Source of the DNA: Monosporascus cannonballus
Taxonomy: Eukaryota; Ascomycota; Sordariomycetes; Xylariales
NCBI GenBank assembly: GCA_004154925.1
Contig: QJNS01000192.1
Span: 62,001-126,000 of the forward strand
DNA: 64,000 nucleotides
Reading direction: 5' to 3'
In this document: piece by piece, positions 59,810 to 64,000 of the stretch
Position numbering within the stretch: position 1 is the stretch's first letter
How the letters are laid out: the number at the start of each line of letters is the position of its first letter
Made by a program: the position numbers and the translations under genes
The notes under the pieces: model-generated
Told to the model about the DNA's origin: nothing
Databases searched by the model: none
What the model saw: only the letters and a program-made list of their open reading frames with translations

Positions 59810-62433
59810 ATGGCGTCGGCCGAAGGGCTTTCGGCCCCCGGGTCGGCTGAGTACTCCTCGGATACCATGGTCGTGGGGGATGGTACTTGGGATTTCACTA
59901 GGAACACCTTCCTGTTGCCGAATCTCATGGGGTTGAACTTTGAGACTATGCGATATAATGGTAAACTGGGCCACCTCATTGGATTCAGAGTCTGGATATT
60001 TTTGGCGCTAATCACCGTAAAGGCATGGGTAACCGCTTCTCAACGATCGAGCAATACCACCAACTGGTAACTGGCCATGGCATCCTTGCCACCATTGTCT
60101 TCCTCTTCCTAGTACCCGCCGCCATCATGCATGCGAGGTTTCATGGAAGTCCTGCAGGGACCAGGCCAAGCAGACGAATCCACATATACCTACAATGTCT
60201 CTCGGTTCTCCTGATCACGGCCGTTTTCATGCTTGGGTGGTTTGCGGTTGGACCTAACAGGAGCTGGACGAATCCACATCATGCCATCGGGCTCGCCATC
60301 TACGCCATGTTCCTACTTCAGGCCGTCGGGGGCCGCTTGGTGAAGAATATTCATAGGAAGTCGCTGAGGCTCATGATTCATCGTTGGTCTGGTAGAACAA
60401 TTGCTCTCTTGGGCATCGTACAAGTACCCTTGGGACTGACACTGTACGGCTCCCCCAGGGTGACCTTCATCCTGTACGCGATATGGATGGCGTTTCTGTT
60501 CCTGGTTTATTTCGTATTGAGTTATCGCCATGAGGGTCATCGGGAGGACTATATAATACATGGCGGACGATCCGAGGGTGCTCTCACGACATCGGAGCTC
60601 AAGCCCGAAGAGAAACATGGATGGCTCGGCCCCTTGGCCTTAGGTGCTGCTGCGCTCGCGCTCTTCGGTAAACGTAAAAAGAGCAAGGATCAAGGCCGGA
60701 GCAGAAGCCGCAGCAGATCTTTGTCTCGAAGCCGCAGAGGGCCTCCCGAAGTGATCCCGTCACGAACGGGCTCAAGCTACTTTGATGAGAAAGATTCCGA
60801 GAGAACAGATCGCCCCAAAGGGGGGCTGGGTAATAAGCTTCTGGGCGTCGCAGCCGCCCTCGGGGCCGGTGCCCTCGTCAAGAACATGACGGACCGGCGG
60901 GAGAAGCGAAGATATGGCGACGAAGAGTATTCAGCCGTCGCGACAGGCACGCCAAGGCGTCACCGGAAACGTGACCGTGATGATTATACCGAGAGCGAGG
61001 TCAGCGAAGACCGCACAGCACTAGGCGGGAAGCGCGGGCCGTTACTGTCTGGACCAGGGCATCGCACTGCTGCTGCTGCAGCTCTGAGCGCTGCCGAGTC
61101 TCGGTCCACCAGGCCCTTGACACCGCCGCCTGCACGACCACCACCAGCACAGTCGAGACATGACAGCTCTTTCCGGTCAGACGAATACGATGACGACTAC
61201 GATAGCCCGTCGAGACGACCCAGGGACGACGATGGTGGTGGTTTCGCAAAAGGTATCCTTGGGGGCCTCGGGTTGGGATGGCTGACGAACAAGATGAAAG
61301 GTGGGGGTGACAAGAAAGCAGAAGATGAGCGGCTGAGATACGAGGAAAAGAGGCGAGATGGAAAGCATGGATCAAGGTATACGGGAGATGGATACAGTTC
61401 ACCACCAAGACCTGCAGGTCATCGCCCACGGCCCGCAGCATCCGAGGTGACGGGAACATCCGTCACACAAGAGACGGGTTCCTCGAGACTCGAAGCACGT
61501 CCGCCCGGAACCAGTCACATGGGCCCCCCAATGCCGCCTCTCGGTGCTGGTGGTATACCGCCTGCTCCTCCTATGCCGGGTATACCGCCTGCCCCTCCAA
61601 TGCCGGGTATACCGCCTGCCCCTCCAATGCCGGTCCCTGGTCGACGTGCCCGTTCGGGATCCCGACCTCGACCTGGTAATGTCACAGACCCTGTCGATAT
61701 GCCGCCAATGCCGCCAGACCCGTCTGGCTTGCTGTCTCACCTGAACCAAGACTCGGCAAGCGAGTCTTACATGGCTCCCGGTGGCCCCCCACGCAGAGGA
61801 GCTTCGACGCGCCGGCGCAGAGACGGTGAAATGGCAGCGGTGGCAGCGGCAGCGACCGCTCATCATCTCGCTCAAGAGGAGGCGCAACAACAGCGCAGGG
61901 ACCAGAGCCAACCACCAGGCCAACCCCCGGGCAAGCCCGTGAGCGTCAAAGTAAAATATCACGACGATCGCGGAAACGTGACTCTACGCCGCCTGACTGA
62001 GGAAGAAGCTGCTGCTGCCCGACAGGAACGGCGAAGGAGGTCGAACTCCGTCAGCAGCATGTCGGGGAGCGAGACGCCTGGCCGGCGGCGGCGGTACCGT
62101 CGAAGCTCAAGTTCGCGAAGAGCTGCCGAAGAAGCGGCGGAACAGTCGGCGGCCCTATCACCACCGACTCCTGCTTTTGCCGGAGGACGGCACAAGGACT
62201 CGGCGTACTATTCCGGCCAGCCGGGCCCGTCGGGTGGAACGTCCGCCATGGACCAGACCGTCTCGAGCATAAGCAGCGACCATGGCACGTGGAGTGCGAT
62301 GAGTCCTTCACCTAGCGCCCCCAAGGTGGGCGGACCCGCGAGTTCCGTCGCGGCATCCGCTGCGGATCGCAGGAGGCGGAGGCGATTCGAGAGACAGGCC
62401 GCGAGGCCGTCAGGAGGAACGGATTTCAACTGA
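59810..62433 (+). CDS. Cytochrome b561/ferric-reductase-like membrane protein with long disordered tail
   Basis: Exons 59,810-59,960 and 60,023-62,433 (62-nt intron) give 853 residues. The first 50 residues precede a b561-type membrane domain (about 60-210) with five helices and the histidines typical of DOMON-less fungal b561 proteins: GHGILATIVFLF, RRIHIYLQ, HHAIGLAIYAMF and HRWSGRTIALLG. No N-terminal signal peptide or DOMON domain precedes it. Such domains bind two hemes and move electrons across membranes; the electron donor and acceptor here are unknown. The remaining 600 or more residues are disordered, rich in Arg/Ser, Pro and Glu. They include three 27-bp tandem repeats (GIPPAPPMP, 61,552-61,632) and charged clusters. 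The tail may be cytoplasmic. Confidence 0.82.
61552..61632 (+). repeat. Three 27-bp tandem repeats encoding GIPPAPPMP
   Basis: Units at 61,552-61,578, 61,579-61,605 and 61,606-61,632. The second and third are identical, and the first differs at two positions (CTCCTCCT against CCCCTCCA). The array is in frame within the proline-rich tail of the b561-like protein, so unit number can change without shifting the frame. Confidence 0.9.
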
Positions 62434-63265
62434 TCCCCCGGTACACTCTCGACATATGGATGTGCTAAATATCATTTGTTCGGAGTTTTAGGTGTTGATG
62501 ATGATTTTTATAGCCAGCGAAGCGCCTAAGCTCTAATCGCTGTTTGGACTGCGGGTATGTAGGCGATGAGAGATGAGGGTAGGGAAACGACCAGGAGGAA
62601 TGAAAACGGCCAGGGAGCCTCATGAGACAGACGGAGGGGATGAGATCTGGAAATGATGACTGTCATAAGTTGATGTCCTGTAACTTGCTTGTTGAATGTT
62701 TAATATACCTCTTGCGCACATTGAATGAAAAGAAATGGAATTCTTCTAAGCTTGGGCTGGAGCCGAAATGGGAAGTTTGAACTTTTACAAGTGAATGCCG
62801 GCATTGGTGTGACTTTATCAAGACCCCTGAAAGAATTCCAGCTCCAAAACCCGGTGCACCAGATGGCAGGTACTTCTGAAGGAAGGTGCCACACAGTACA
62901 TGAGGGGTATTTCTACTGAAGCTCAGGGCCAGACTTGTACCTAACATCGTCATCATCTTTTAGACAACCCAAAAGACCTCTCGTTTTCTGCACCCCCCCG
63001 TATCAATGAGGTAAAACGCGGGTCAAGCCGCGTGCTGCTTTAACTTTCCGCGCGTTTCAATCCAATTCAAGCGTACGAAATATTAACATACCACCTCTCT
63101 ACAAGTTGACCATTGCCTATCGACGGCTGCAGTCCGTCTAATTTACTCGATCCACGACGATACTTTAGCCCAAGAGTCTGCGACACCACCTACCTTCGCC
63201 AAACCAACTCCTCCACTCACGTATCTCCCTTCGGCCAGACCGAACCGAACCAAGCATAACCAACC
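62434..63265. other. Intergenic between the b561-like gene and NNF1
   Basis: About 830 bp holding the b561-like terminator and the NNF1 promoter. Frames in it (up to 97 codons) show no motif. Nothing else was identified. Confidence 0.45.
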
Positions 63266-64000
63266 ATGGCGGCCGAAGAACAAGAACCCCCGAGCACCGC
63301 CGCCGCCGCCGCTCAACCGCAAGCCCAACAACCCCCACCACAGCCGCAGTCGCAGTCACAGTCGCAGCCGCAGTCGCAAACAGAGACGCATACACAACCA
63401 CAGCAGCCGCAACCGCAGCCACAACCACGACAAGAGCAACAGCAGCAGCAGCAGCAGCAGCAACAAGCGCCGGGCCCGCGCGCGTCGCGGTTCCAGGCCG
63501 TGCTCGACTCGAGCCTCTCGCACACGCTGGCCAAGATCAGCTGGGACAACTTCGCCGCGTGCTACCCGACCATCGCGGCGCAGGCCCCCGGCACGCTGCG
63601 CGCCGTCCAGCGCCAGATGGTCGACCGGCTCGGCGTGCTGTGCAAGGTACGTTTTACGTTTTTACACTCGCGGTCGCACGCACATATGAATAGCAACGAG
63701 GCAGGCTATGGGCAGGCATCCACCGCTACGCACACGCGCGTTACGAGGAGCAGGAGATATAGAGAGATAGAGAGGTAGCGGGAAGAAGCAAGGGATGTCT
63801 ATGTATATAATGCGCTGCGCAGTAAAGGGAGACGGGGGAATTTGACTGTTGACTGGGGTGTCGATGCATGCCATGCGCGCAAAGCACCGCAGAGGCTAAC
63901 GATGACGACTTTTGCGCCGACAGAAAGAATTCGCTTCCATCCTGCAGGCTCGCAACGTGGTCGCGCGGCTCAACGAGCTCGAGACGCTGGTCAGCGAGGC
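63266..64000 (+). CDS. nnf1: NNF1-like kinetochore (MIS12 complex) protein, 5' part
   Basis: Exon 1 (63,266-63,646) encodes 127 residues: a low-complexity Ala/Pro/Gln-rich start with Gln runs and repeated PQSQ/PQPQ, then RFQAVLDSSLSHTLAKISWD and FAACYPTIA, as in Nnf1 homologues. A 277-nt intron (GTACGT donor, acceptor ending 63,923) is followed by exon 2, with KEFASILQARNVVARLNELE, running off the window at 64,000. Nnf1 is a subunit of the MIS12 complex that links centromeric chromatin to the outer kinetochore. Assignment rests on these two blocks and the order, so it is good but not certain. The gene is incomplete only because of the window edge. Confidence 0.8.

Overview
The window is genomic DNA of a filamentous ascomycete, most likely a Sordariomycete-type Pezizomycotina. 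The evidence is short 55-135 nt introns with CTRAC-like branch points, compact single-copy housekeeping genes, a GNA-1/MAGB-type G-alpha gene, and a large AT-rich block whose mutations look like repeat-induced point mutation (RIP): CpA and TpG are scarce, TpA is abundant, and nearly all differences between repeat copies are C-to-T or G-to-A. The exact species cannot be read from the sequence.

Region 1 (1 to about 31,395) is a gene-free AT isochore made of decayed transposons. It holds a Ty3/gypsy LTR retrotransposon (14,952-22,191, two 206-nt LTRs, remnants of gag, reverse transcriptase, integrase and perhaps a chromodomain) inserted into a pogo/Fot1-type DNA transposon. There are three more pogo/Fot1 copies (one nearly complete, 28,460-30,340), an inverted pair of about 450-bp repeats containing a tRNA-like Pol III promoter (1,112-1,560 and 11,885-12,336), a large unclassified repeat present twice (2,100-3,490 and 26,850-28,100), an LTR fragment (30,518-30,644) and a short unmutated island at 25,965-26,090. 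No intact protein gene is present.

Region 2 (31,395-43,300) changes abruptly to normal GC. It carries, in order, a RAE1/GLE2 mRNA-export WD40 gene with one unresolved splice or frame junction (-), the SSU-processome gene SAS10/UTP3 (-), 3-ketodihydrosphingosine reductase (+), a frame-broken 2EXR/F-box-like gene (+), an AT-hook plus DUF3716 cysteine-cluster protein with a 60-nt frame-neutral intron (+), and a DUF1771-Smr protein ending in a CaaX-like CIIM (-).

Region 3 (43,300-50,700) is about 7 kb of ordinary-GC DNA in which no gene was recognised. Region 4 (50,700-64,000) is gene-dense: the G-alpha-i subunit (+), a possible 53-residue small protein (+), CDC123, the eIF2 assembly factor (-), CWC21, a spliceosome factor (+) whose leader contains an assembly gap and homopolymers, a mitochondrial DUF1640/CCDC90-like coiled-coil protein (-), a cytochrome b561-like membrane protein with a long disordered tail (+), and the 5' part of the kinetochore gene NNF1 (+), cut by the window edge. 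The genes serve general cell functions and do not form a pathway cluster. The unusual content is the transposon block, the frame lesions near it, and a few gene-structure oddities.
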